Assembly: GCF_000471905.2 (NCBI RefSeq)
Contig: NW_006495933.1
Span: forward strand, 1,081,294 to 1,145,293
Direction of reading: 5' to 3'
DNA length: 64,000 nt
DNA from: Amborella trichopoda
Lineage: Eukaryota; Streptophyta; Magnoliopsida; Amborellales; Amborellaceae
This document shows, piece after piece, positions 45,458 through 55,859 of the stretch. Within the stretch, counting starts at the first letter, position 1. Every line of letters starts with the position of its first letter. The notes under the pieces were generated by a model, which saw only the letters and a list, made by a program, of their open reading frames with translations, was not told where the DNA came from and searched no databases. Position numbers and translations under genes: made by a program.

Positions 45458-46497
45458 GACTTAGCAAAACCACCCTCTCAAACTCGGGCTTTCACAAGAC
45501 TTAGCAACATAGAAGCAGTCGTTGTTGAGGGCTTTTTGCTCTTGCAAAGCACAGGTTTGAGAGTTCTTTGCTTAACATAAAAGCAGAAAGGCCAGCCAAT
45601 AGTTAGACCTTGCTACTACTGGCAAAGCTCTTTGTTACCACTGGCAAAGCAAGAGCAAAAAGCCAGCAAGTGTAGGCTCGAAAGCCAAGAAGCAAGGGCG
45701 CTAACATGCCGCTAGCGCATCTGTTTTTTTCGCTGGCTCGAAAGAAAGACGCAAGGGCGCTAACGCGCCGTGCCTCTAGCGCATCCATTTTCTTGCTGGA
45801 GTGTGCTAGCACCCAGCAAACTACAGCTCGAAAGCAAGAAGCAAGGGCACTAACGCTCCGCTAGCGCATCTGTTTTCTTGCTTGTCTTCGCGCCTACGTG
45901 CGTGCTAACACACGTAGTTTTTTTCACAGCTAGCGCGACCAGCAAGAAATCATATGAGCTACCACTCAACGGCTTTCGCGCTAGCGCGCAATAAGAAAAC
46001 AGATGAACTACCGCGCAACCGCTTTCGCACTAGCGCTCTCTCTCGTTGCTTGGTGAAGTTTTCTTCGCTTCAACAACGAGGGCTTTGACAAGACTTGGCT
46101 ACCTAGCGGAGCGAGTGCTTGCTTTGATGTGTAGCCAACGAGCGCCGAGTGAGAAGATGCGTAGCAAGCGGAGTAGACCTCCCAAACTCTTTGGCTCGCT
46201 CCGTGCTTACGCACCTCACTCGCATTTGGGAGTTTCATTCGTAACTTTTTCTTATGTTCATGCAGTGATATTATCTCTTTCCAAGAGTACTACCCCGTAC
46301 GTAGTCTCTGTTTGGGGAGACAGGTGTGGTAGAGAGGTCCCCAACTTCGATTCTCGTCCCTTTAGCATCTCCGATCCGAGATCAGGGATTACTCCGTTAG
46401 GTCTTTTCTTCGGTCCGGAGCCGGCCGGTAGCTGGTAATGGACCTACTTACCTTGTCAGTAGCAGAGCTCACCTTTGTTCTTTGGTTTGGTGGGTGG

Positions 46498-46793
46498 CTA
46501 CCAAGACGATTTCTTTATGCCCATCAAAGGACCTCGAGATGTGAATCCACGAAAAATGATACAGGAAATGCGAAAGAACTTATATACGGAACGAGGGACT
46601 TGTGGAAATACATCGGTTTCTTACTCGTGCAAATGAACTATTTCTTGGCAACTTCGACATAATGACGTTTGTCCCGCATATCACTAGGAAGATCGGGATA
46701 TTTTCAAAAGGCTTTATAAAGCTTTCGTCTCAATTCATATTTATCCACGAGTAATCTATGTTTGTGATCTTGTATATTTCGCTTCTCTGACCT
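46498..46793 (-). pseudogene. rps14: mitochondrial ribosomal protein S14 pseudogene, copy 2
   Basis: The same protein as copy 1, here 296 bp. The start position again reads AGG, one base after the rpl5 stop (CAGTAAGAGG). It reads [20 protein letters not shown] then RRKLYKAF, then TGA where copy 1 has a Cys codon. A small deletion after the MRDKRHY residues shifts the frame. The tail GPLMGIKKSSW with stop is intact, and Arg codons lost in copy 1 are mostly retained here. Confidence 0.92.
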
Positions 46794-46794
46794 C

Positions 46795-47135
46795 TTACTG
46801 ATAATACCCCTCATCTTTTTGCAAAAGCCTCTCCACGGTGGTAAAGTCTCATCTTGTGTGTTGGCCGTAGTGACAATAGTCACATTGAACCCTTGAATGT
46901 GCTCGAAGATCTCGAAATGATCTTCCAGTTCTCCGGATGATTCGCAAAACTCCGTTTCTATCGAGAATTGAATGGGGTTTTCCCATATTTTGATCGGAGA
47001 ATCTAACAGAGACATTACAGTCAAGATTCTGACCAAAAAATTAGACATTCGATGCCCTCGGAGAGTGCTTTGTCGTGCTAGGTCACTGACATATCCAGTA
47101 TCTTTTTCGGACCCCAAGAATTGATTGGATCTAAA
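46795..47135 (-). pseudogene. rpl5: mitochondrial ribosomal protein L5 pseudogene, copy 2
   Basis: The C-terminal two thirds of L5, beginning [20 protein letters not shown] at the insert edge, then [57 protein letters not shown] and a stop next to rps14. Most of the frame is open from the edge to about 46830, where a one-base change puts it in the frame of rps14. The N-terminal third is missing because the insert ends there. Confidence 0.92.
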
Positions 47136-48694
47136 CGACGCAAACCTGGTAGCAGCGAACAATGTCGATCATAGGTTCATAACATTTGGCCTCCAAAGAG
47201 GCTTGATTTTGGTCAATGAAGTCCCTGCAAAATCTTGAAGCTGTCATAATCACGAATAGTTCCTCTAGGGTGAGGACTTCGACAGGATCCCTCAAATGTC
47301 TCTTCTCCCCCTACAAGTCTCCACAAGTGAACCCGTACATTGCGTCCAAATGTCTGAGCACCCTAGTTGCAGCATTGCGTGGATCTCCTCATCGTTAATG
47401 TAGTCTTGTGGCTAGCCGAGAAAAATTTCCCAAATGATTGTACTTCTCGATTCTCTTGAAGCATAACATTCGGCGGGGCATGCTGTTGGAAGATATTTTT
47501 CATCATCATGAGGCTCCCACTCAATAAAAGCCTAGCAAACAGTGGAAATTTCGACAGTTTCAAATAGCCCAAGAAATGGTCAAGATCTCTATGAGGACTC
47601 ACAAAATTCTACTGCCAAGTTTTTATCACGTTTCGATATGTCTAAGTCAGTGCATACCGAGAAACAATTTTGGCAGAATCAGTCTCTAGCACCTTGAAAC
47701 AGACTCCTATAACTAGAGCTATATTCTTGGTGTCTCAAATTGCTGTGGAACCACCAACATTGGACCCGACATAGTTGAAAACCCCCAGGGGTCAAATTTC
47801 ATCTGAAACGAGTATCCCAAGAAAATGTTATAGGCGAAAGAGCGAAACAGGAGGAGCCGCATGCTATTCTCGTGCAGCGACCCTGCAACTCAACACCATT
47901 AAAGGGACAATCATGACCAGTGTGTTTCGAAGCTCATATCTCACTCGTCCAAGGTCAGATCAAGCCCAAATTTTGTGAGCATATTCGTGTCATCAAGACG
48001 AGCATTGCCCTAGAGCGATGAAAATCTAGAGAGAAGTTGCTGATCCGTGAAAAAAGTGTAGGAAAATCAAAAGCATTGTACCTCGCTCGAGCGGCCAAAT
48101 CATGCCACTCGTGAGCTCGATCTATGTGAGACTAGTTCCATCGTGTGTGTAAGGTCTATGGCCATCACTGATCCGAACTTCTCACATGATGAACGGATGG
48201 ATTTCGCACACGAAGCCGATGAAGTGACTGCAAATTCTGTCGCCGAAATTCTAGATTTCGGGCCAAAACTCCAAACTTGCAAAACCTTCGTCCGGACATG
48301 AAATCGAGTTATGTTTGTTGCCCCGCGATCGTGACTACATGCTCAGTGTGATCCAGTAAAGAAATCACAGAAAAACATCAAGGAATGAGCACACAATCGA
48401 TCCAAAGTTTCAAGATTCATTCAAACTTCAAGTCACTTATCGTGCCCTAAAAACACGATCCATGGCTCGAAGTTGGTATCAAATCTATCGCCATACCGAG
48501 CCCTACAAGAAAACAATCATCTCTCGATCAACAGGCATCGGAACGACCACGGATCATCCACGAAAAATCATGTTAGGAAGGGGGCAAATATGTCATTTTT
48601 CACCCTATTTTCTAATTTCTTTTAATTCATTTTAAACCTAATTTTCAACAATTAGGGTTACTTTTGATCATCCACCCATGTTTAGGGCAAATTC

Positions 48695-48702
48695 TATATA
48701 TA
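48695..48702 (+). promoter_or_regulatory. X-side TATA box of unit C
   Basis: TATATATA on the plus strand, about 80-130 bp before the GAGAGAGAG and CT-rich leader, matching 16751 in unit B. Confidence 0.6.
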
Positions 48703-49039
48703 CCGTACCATGATTGTACGCATAAAGACTTGAACTCTTCACAAAAGAGAGAGTTTTTAATTAATTGAGTTTCTCTTTCTTCTCATTTTTGGGTCACGTT
48801 GGGAGAGAGAGTAAGGAGAGAGAAACTATTGGACCGATACCCCTAGGCTCAAGGTAAATCTTCTCTCTCTTCTTTTTCTTTTCCTCTTATCTCTCTTCCT
48901 CTCCTTCTTCCACTTCGCCGTCTGAGCTCCCCTCAGAGGCCATGCATGGTAGTGGCAGTACCGTGCATGCCTCTCATATGGTCTCACAGGTCGCGCATGG
49001 TGATGGCAACGCCATGCGCGAGCCTCCCTCTCCTTATGT

Positions 49040-49560
49040 TCGTCCATCACTGTCCTCTAGTGAGGTTTGCAGACGACGCTGCTCATCACCATCCGCAGAC
49101 GTATCCTCGATGCCTCATTGAATGTGCAAACGACGAAACTCACTGCCACCTGTAGGGGTGTCCCCCTGTTGTGTGCCTATCGCAGACAGCGATGCCTATC
49201 GCTGCCCGAGAGAGGTCTCGGCAATAACTGTCGTCGTCCGTGAGCTTCCTTTGCTTGCATAGTACCTATCGCCGTCTGCGAGCCTCCTTTGTGCATTCGG
49301 TGCTCATCGTCGTCCCTCTTATGTCCCACGCCTATCGTCGTGAGCCTCATGCAAACTATCATCCAGCGCTCCATAAATGGCTATCATCACGTGCTTCACG
49401 AGAGGCTATCGCCTCCCTCATAGGGGTATGCTGCCTTCTTGTGTTGCCAGTGGCAATGCCTAGTGCCATCTATCATTCGCTACTCCCTCTCAAGCCATGA
49501 GTAGTAGTGTCTAGCATCGTCAAAGGGCCGTGACACTGCTACTCCACGATCGTGGGTGGC
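49040..49560 (+). repeat. imperfect repeats with CTATCGCCGTCTGCGAGCCT words
   Basis: Words CCTATCGCCGTC, GTGCATTCGG, CCTATCGTCGTGAGCCTC and GTGGCAACGTCTAGTGCCGT recur with variable spacing. They resemble the reverse complement of the 57-bp repeat at 1-232. Frames 48946-49155 and 49240-49500 are not credible genes. Confidence 0.7.
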
Positions 49561-50229
49561 AACGTCTAGTGCCGTGGGGACCCTATCTCTTCGTTGTCTT
49601 GTGCCTTCTCTTCATTTTTTCCTTTTCTCACTGGATCGAGGGTTGGCATAGCCTAACACCGTCATATTGACCTAGGTTTCTAGTAGTATTATCGTCGTGC
49701 TGGTCCTGAGTACCATACCAGTCTTGCTACCACTCCAAGTAGGTCACTATCTGGTTATCAAGCTAGTCTCCTTCCTTCATCAAGTTTTCTTCTCTCTTCA
49801 AACTTTGTTTGAACCTTCCACTTTATCACTCTAACCCCTCACATTCCTAGCTACACGAATGTGCATTGCCCTAAGACAAGGGTGGGCCCTTCGACCCACT
49901 TGTCTTGCAAATTAACCATAATAGTGTTGTGCAGAAAAACAATGAAATTGCACGTCAAGGGAGGCTATTTCAAACCAACTAAAGCAACTGGGGGGCTTTC
50001 TGTTGTGATCTAAGAGGGAGCCCACACGAGTTAGCCCGAGTAAGTCACAGACTCAAGTGAGGTTGGTCCCCACCTCACATCCAAAATTACTCTCTCACTA
50101 ATTGGATACCTGCCTTGAATCTTAAACAAGGTTCCCAAGAGATCGATCTCAAGTCTCAGGTTTTCGAACCCGAGACATTGTCACCCGATCACCTCGATCA
50201 AGGGAGGCGAGATTGAGGCATCTATCCAA
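49561..50229 (+). other. distal X leader of unit C
   Basis: No gene seen. 49870-50215 aligns with 18640-18965 of unit B, which sets the unit boundary. Confidence 0.55.
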
Positions 50230-51530
50230 AGGGCCTGAGAAATTCCTGGTCGACTGACGGTTGAGCCGTCTTGTTTCTCCGACGAGCACCCCTTGGTGCC
50301 CGTCTCCTTATGGTTTTCTGAGGTGGTGTTTGATTCATCTAGCTAAGCTTGTGAACAGCCCTAGCTTGGCGAACTGCTTCTTTCCTTAAAGACCTAAGCA
50401 TGCTTCGCCTATGGTTGACTATCCATGGCTAGGAAGTCAAGGGTTCAATAAGATTCGAGTCATTACTATAAAGGTCTTGGGCTAGGAGGTCCTCTCGTAC
50501 CGGTGGAATAGTGACTTGGGAATTACTTACTGGAACGTTGTAAGACTCTTGACCTTCTTGTATTTTCTTTGTGATTATATCATGGAAACTGGTACATTTG
50601 CATAGGTAATGCCCCCATATCTGGTGTTATGGGCACCAACGGACCTCAGTTTCTTGAGCAAGGCTTCGGGGTTGCCTTGCCAGTTTCGGTGTGATTAAGC
50701 CTTTTTTGAGCATTATAACAAAAAAGGTGTGAAGGATACCAAGGGCTTCACTTTCTTCTTGGACGGTTACTACATGGGAGGCTTCTGCTGCCCCGAACGC
50801 CTTCTTTAAGTCCTCAAGCTTTATCTGACCCTTTTGAATGAGGGCCTCAATGATATCCTTTATCTGTGGAAGGCATAGTAATTTGCCTGAGTGTCGAGCC
50901 CAGCTTGATCAAGGAACTTGGTCTCTAGAAGCTTGATCATGTTTTGTTCCAATAATAATAAGAATAGCATGGGGACCCATTCCTTCTCAAACGAATAGAC
51001 CTTGTTCATATGCCTGGTCCAATAGTCATCCCGTTTAAGATTCGCAGGTGGGGGTACTCGGTTGTATGACTGTTGTTGCTTGCCTCCCTGAGGCATTGTC
51101 TTTATTGTGATCACCCCTTTGGAGAGGTCCAAAGTTTGGGAGGGAGCCTTCTTTGGATCAGTGAATGTGATAGCTGCATTGATTACTCCTTTTTGTTGGC
51201 TGCCCCAGGTGTTAGTCCGAGAGCTACCATGGCCCCGGTTGTTTCCTGAGCATACAGACGATTGTCGTGACCTGTCGTGGTGGTGTGATAGCCTTTCTAT
51301 GTGGAGCGATTTAGAGATAAGCTCTGACATGGAAGTCGGGTTGGAGGCCTCAACATGTAGAGTGATTTCAGGTCGCATGCTCCGCACACAAGTTTGAACT
51401 GCTTCCTTCTCCAACATAGGATTGGGATGGCGCGTAGCTAAATATCTCCACCTTGATATAAATTGATCCACTGGCTCATCAGGGTCTTGGGTCAGAGTGA
51501 GAAGCTCAATGGTTTGAGCTTCTCTCTAGA
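50230..51530 (-). pseudogene. Tat-type gag fragment
   Basis: The minus strand from about 51520 reads ELLTLTQDPDEPVDQ, then FISRWRYLATRHPNPMLEKE and AVQTCVRSMRPEITLHVEAS (the gag core), and SELISKSLHIERLSHHHDR. Near 50570-50640 there is a knuckle-like HQIWGHYLCKCTSFHD, one Cys different from E1. The 50860-51471 stretch is open for 203 codons, better kept than E1. It is bounded by unit C at 50229 and by the oppositely oriented Tekay integrase at about 51530, so only the centre and C-terminal part of gag remains. The same region of gag is what E1 keeps at 10440-11700. Confidence 0.88.
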
Positions 51531-52952
51531 CCTCGTAAAAACGCCGGTGGAAGAGTTTTTTAATCCCCATTTGGTGAAAATCCTCGAAGAATTGGGGATG
51601 GGGGAGAACGAAGATTTCTCCACAGGCACTGAAGGACTGTTAAGAATTAAGGGTCGAATATGTACTCCCAATGACGAAGGAGTAAAGAGGGCCATTTTGG
51701 ATCAAGCACACCACTCTCGTTATACAATACACCCTGAGGGTACAAAGATGTACCAGGATTTGAGAAACGCAACATGAAGTGAGACGTGGCACAATTCGTA
51801 GCTAAATGTTTAACATGCCAACAAGTGAAGGCGGAACACCAGAAACCTGTTGGACTATTACAATCCCTGCCAATACCGGAGTGGAAATGGGAACATATTG
51901 CAATGGATTTTATCTCAGGGCTGTCGAGGTCGAAAACAAGGCATGATAGTATATGGGTTGTAGTGAGCTGACTGACCAAGGCTGCTCATTCTTACCGGTC
52001 CGTACGATATATACATTGGATAAGCTGGCTCAACTGTACATCAGAGAAGCTGTGGGGCTACATGGAATTCTTATTATCATTGTATCAGACCGAGACCCCA
52101 GGTTCACCTCTAGATTTTGGGCAAGCCTAAAATCTGCCTTGGGAACTGAGCGTACCTTTAGTACCTCCTTCCACCCCCAAATGGATGGGCAGCTTGAGAG
52201 GACCATTTAAACTCTGGAAGACATGTTGAGGGCATGTGTGTTGGATTTTAAAGGAAGTTGGGAAGACCACCTGCCCCTAGTAGATTTTGCTCAAGTTAAC
52301 AGCTTGCAAGCCAGCATCTAGATGGCACCTTATGAGGCCCTATATGGGAGGAATGCAGTTGCCCATCTGCTAGGACGAAGTAGGCAAAAGGAAATTATTA
52401 GGGCCTGAAATTATTCAGATCACTTCAAACAAGATTTCTTTGATTAGAAAACGGCTCAAGATAGCCTAAAGTTGGCAAAAGAGTTATGCTGATAATCGCC
52501 GGAGAGACCTCGAGTTTGAGGTGGGAGACCTAGTTTTTCTAAAGGTATCACCGACCAAAGGTTTTACAAGATTTGGTCAGAGAGGGAAATTGGGCCCACG
52601 ATTCATTTGGTCGTTTGAGATTTTGGAAAGGGCTGGAAGTGTGGCGTACCGACTTGCCTTGCCACCAAAATTGGCCGGCATTCACGATGTCTTTCATGTA
52701 TCCTTACTAAGGAAATATCAACCCTACCCTTTCTATGTTTTGGACTACGAACCGATCCCGCTTCGAGACCTACATCGAGCGGCCGATCGAAATATTAGAT
52801 CGGAATGTACAAGTATTACGAAATAAAGAGATTCCCCTAGTGCTAGTACAATGGAATATCGCATGAGGGATCAACTTGGGAGAGAAAAGATGAAATCAAG
52901 GAGAAGTACCCCCACCACTTTGAGTGATGATTTTGAGGACAAAATCCCTTCT
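51531..52952 (+). pseudogene. Tekay/Del-type (chromovirus) integrase with C-terminal chromodomain remnant
   Basis: Integrase of a different gypsy lineage. The plus strand reads, in order: LLRIKGRICTPNDEGVKRAI then HHSRYTIHPEGTKMYQDL (HHCC domain start, 51620-51775); KCLTCQQVKAEHQKPVGLLQ; WEHIAMDFISGLSRSKT and WVVVS where the first catalytic Asp is expected; IVSDRDPRFTSRFW (second Asp, 52085-52130); FHPQMDGQLERTI (Glu, 52170-52208); APYEALYGRNA; GDLVFLKVSPTKGFTRFGQR; and HDVFHVSLLRKYQPYPF. The end reads LRNKEIPLVLVQWN, the part usually joined to the chromodomain-like tail. Several stops (near 51775, 51968, 52208, 52320) and shifts break it. No RT lies upstream: the 5' side is cut at the gag junction. 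Confidence 0.92.
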
Positions 52953-52964
52953 TAGGGGGGATGA
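52953..52964 (+). other. polypurine tract of the Tekay/Del element
   Basis: TAGGGGGGATGA directly before TGTAAGGGCC, the expected 3' LTR start. Position after integrase fits. Confidence 0.75.
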
Positions 52965-54300
52965 TGTAAGGGCCACGAGTCATTGGAGCCTGATAACTCG
53001 CAAAAGTGGAGAAGCAAAAGCCAAGGGAAGAAGAAGAAGCGTGCCTGGTAGAGAGAATGAATGGTGAGCATCCACCGTATGGCAAGGGAGACACTACGTG
53101 AGCAAGAAGAAGCATTGCCGCGGGAAAAGAAGCCTAGCGCCCTGTGCAAGGGTTAAGGATGCACCAAAGAGGAGAGAGAAAAAGGAATACTATCATTGTG
53201 TGGGAGGCATGCTATAATCATGCGAAGGGCAATATATCGCCCTGTGAAGAAGAGGCTATCGCCACACAGAAGATAAGATATCGCCGCGAACGAAACGTCC
53301 TGCGTGTGAGGAGTAGTGTTGCGTGGCAGAAGGCAACATTTTTTGGGAAATGACGTGTGAAGAAGAAGTGAGGTAACACCGTGTGGAGTAATCCTGCCTG
53401 GACTATTGCCATGAGGGGTATCGTCATCTAGCACGACGCAGCGGAAGGCTTAGTGCCGTGCATGGGATGGTAACGTCGCACGCAACAGGAGTATCGCCTT
53501 GCACGTTAGTGTTGAATGATGGCTAACAGAGTCAGCGCCACACTGCTTTTATCAGAGACACACAACGTGTGACTGACACGTGCTACAATTTCTTTCCCCA
53601 CCTACCGCGACGTCAGCCACAATGGGCCTCACCAACTCGCACCAACCCTCGTCTATCCCCGTTTCTTGAAGTAGCACCCCACATCCTTTGTCGCCAGCTT
53701 TTCCATTCCTTCTCCAATCTTTCCCTGCCCCTGTACCACGCGCGAGCACTGCGCTATCACCGTGAGGGGGAGACTTCTGCAGCGAAGGTGGCCTGCGTGT
53801 GAGAACTCGAAGGCAAGGCTGCTGCGGGGAAGAAAGGGCGACCTGATCGAGGCAGTTTGGAGAGCCACAACCCTTTGGTAAGTGGATCCAGTGCCATGCT
53901 CGGGGTCTTCTCATTAACCATATGATGAAAAGAATAAGATAACGGGAAGGGGAATAATGAACAAGGGTGTAAAAATGCACTGAAAATGATAAAAGTGAAG
54001 TATAATAATTGTGAGCTTAGACAATGAGTTTTGGGAAGATTTCAAATGTATTCTTTTCCGACCTTACAATCTTGTTTGGTATGACTAATGCTACAGCTAT
54101 GAAATGCATATAATGATGTTAACATGTGAATGATCAGGGAAAATGGGTTGCGTTGAGCTTTTTTCTGGCCAAATGATGCCCAAGTGGGGTCAAGCTGATC
54201 TGGATCAAGAGATGCATGTGTCTAGTTCAAGTTTTCTCTTGACGCTTTATTTGAATACTGTGTAGAATGAAAAATATAGACCAAATATTATATAGGCAAC
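52965..54300 (+). mobile_element. 3' LTR of the Tekay/Del element, right end uncertain
   Basis: Starts TGTAAGGGCCACGAG. It contains a stretch (53150-53530) of repeated TATCGCC/GTATCGCC words and AT-rich sequence beyond 53900. The right end is not defined; the opposite LTR of E3 lies further right. No gene seen; frames such as 53552-53980 are unsupported. Confidence 0.5.
53150..53530 (+). repeat. repeated ATATCGCC/TATCGCCACAC words in the Tekay LTR
   Basis: At least six copies of TATCGCC spaced 20-60 bp, mixed with TGAAGAAGA words. The wording resembles the X-side repeats at 1-232 and 49040-49560 though the surrounding sequence differs. Confidence 0.6.
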
Positions 54301-55839
54301 TGCCCACAGTTGTTGTAAATTCCAGCAACCTCAGCTTGCATTGGGCCATTCCTTTGTTCTAGCAAAAGGATTCCAAATGCCCTTACATTGCACCACTGGA
54401 TAGATTTATGTATGGGCTCAAAGTTACATGTTTTAAGATTTTTGAAATTCTATGTGAATCTTGAGTTATAACCTAAAATAAATGAATATGTCACTCCTCA
54501 CTATTTTACAAGCTATTGTCACTTGTGCGAGACCGCATCTTAATCTCATGTGTAAGAATTGCCATTCTTAAGAAATGAGGCACCTACCTTTCTCATTTAG
54601 CTATTATGAAGAATTAAGGCTTAATGAATGAATAACGAGTATGAATTCTATATGATAATGTTTACACTCAGATTTGCACCGATCTCTATGATGAGATCTA
54701 CTCAAATCTTAGCAAAAACTGAGATACTTTTTGAAAAGGCAGATAAAGTGGGCTCGCTTGAATTATAGGCTAAAAAAAATCCCAGATCTATACAGATCCC
54801 GTCTTTTTCTGAGTCTACTGGTAAGCCAGCTCTAAATCCGTATTTTGACAAAAAACGCTTCTAAATTTAATTACATCTAATGATGAATTAATTTTTAAAA
54901 AAAATAAAATAAAACAGATAATTAAATGAAGAAAAAAAAACTAAATTAAGCAAAGAAAGATATAATTACCTCTAAGAACCCTAAACCCAGAGTTTCGGGC
55001 TTGGATCAAACTGCTCTTCCTATTTGTGCCACCATCTCTTTTTTTGGGATGCCTTTGCTTACTGGATTACTTAGATCTAGGGTTCTTAAGGTAGGGGAAA
55101 AACTTAGAATTTTAGGTAGGGCCTACCTAGGCTTTTTCTTGGGATTGGAAAAGAATTTCCTTAGTTTTCGAAGGGTTTTAGGATCTCTAGATGTTGAATA
55201 TAAATTTTGGGATTTTCTCTAATTTTTTTTTATTTTTTGGGATTTGATCTAAATTTTTAAGAATTTTCTAAAGGTTTTTACTATTTTTGGGTATTTTTGG
55301 GCTATTTTTTCTAATTTTAGGAATTTCTAAGCGATTTCTTTGTGGTTTCTGGTCTCCTTCTTTTGGGTTATGAAGGAGATATTTAAAAATTTCCATTGGT
55401 GATTTTTCCTAATTTGTTTGGAGTTTTTTCGGAATGTTTTAGATATTTCTTGAAGTCTTAACCTTATCTAGTTACAGAAAACGTGTTTATTGCATCATAA
55501 AACACATTAACTGCATCATAAATTCTGCGTCTGCTCATCACGTCACGTCTGGGCTTATCGGGCCCATTACAAGCCGGCCCGCAACCCGACAGCTAGGTCT
55601 CATAGGGACTAAATTGTCATTTGTTATATCCTTTTATCCGTAGGTCCGATTCAGGCAATTCTTGACCTGTTGGAAAGCTCTTGAGCTCTATTTCAGATTG
55701 GGATAGGATTTGGGTAGTTTTGGGTTAATTAAATTTGTTTTAGGTTGCTTATGGTCTACTAGGGTTTGTGTGGTGCTTTAGGACCAAAATCAAGGTTTTT
55801 AAGAGTTCCCTTAGCCAAAATTTCAAAGGGGTGTCTACA
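54301..55839 (-). mobile_element. 3' LTR of Tat element E3, far end uncertain
   Basis: On the minus strand the LTR begins TGTAGACACCCCTTTG at 55839, directly after a polypurine tract, the usual arrangement for this family. A TTTAAATATCTCC box near 55380-55395 may be the TATA element. The other end was not identified; 54301 is only a guess. The 55001-55222 frame has no support. Confidence 0.6.
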
Positions 55840-55853
55840 GTTGCCCCTCTTTG
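55840..55853 (-). other. polypurine tract of E3
   Basis: The minus strand reads CAAAGAGGGGCAAC immediately before TGTAGACACC. It primes plus-strand DNA synthesis in this class of elements. Confidence 0.8.
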
Positions 55854-55859
55854 ACATTC

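Larger units (their letters stand above)
45043..47135 (-). mobile_element. nuclear insert of mitochondrial DNA (NUMT), copy 2
   Basis: Longer than copy 1. 46101-47133 is homologous to copy 1. 45043-46100 is additional spacer rich in words such as GCTCGAAAGCAAGAAGCAAG and CGCTAGCGCATCTGTTTTC, of the kind common in plant mitochondrial intergenic DNA. The left edge abuts microsatellite at about 45042. The right edge at about 47135 abuts unit C. The 45036-45368 minus frame is unrecognised. Confidence 0.85.
47136..50228 (+). mobile_element. X half of LTR-like unit D-C
   Basis: 47216-48694 matches 15180-16750 of unit B and, inverted, 790-2300 of unit A (for example CACCATTAAAGG at 47890). After the TATA box it has the CT-rich leader (48780-48910), GC-rich repeated words, and the distal end shared with unit B (AGCCCGAGTAAGTCACAG at 50030). 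The outer edge is at about 50228, next to gag. Its Y half would be 24300-25230, so the core between has been expanded by all the tandem DNA. Confidence 0.7.

Noticed and set aside
53880-53895. GGTAAGTGG splice-donor-like site in the Tekay LTR
   Set aside because: No matching acceptor or exon identified.
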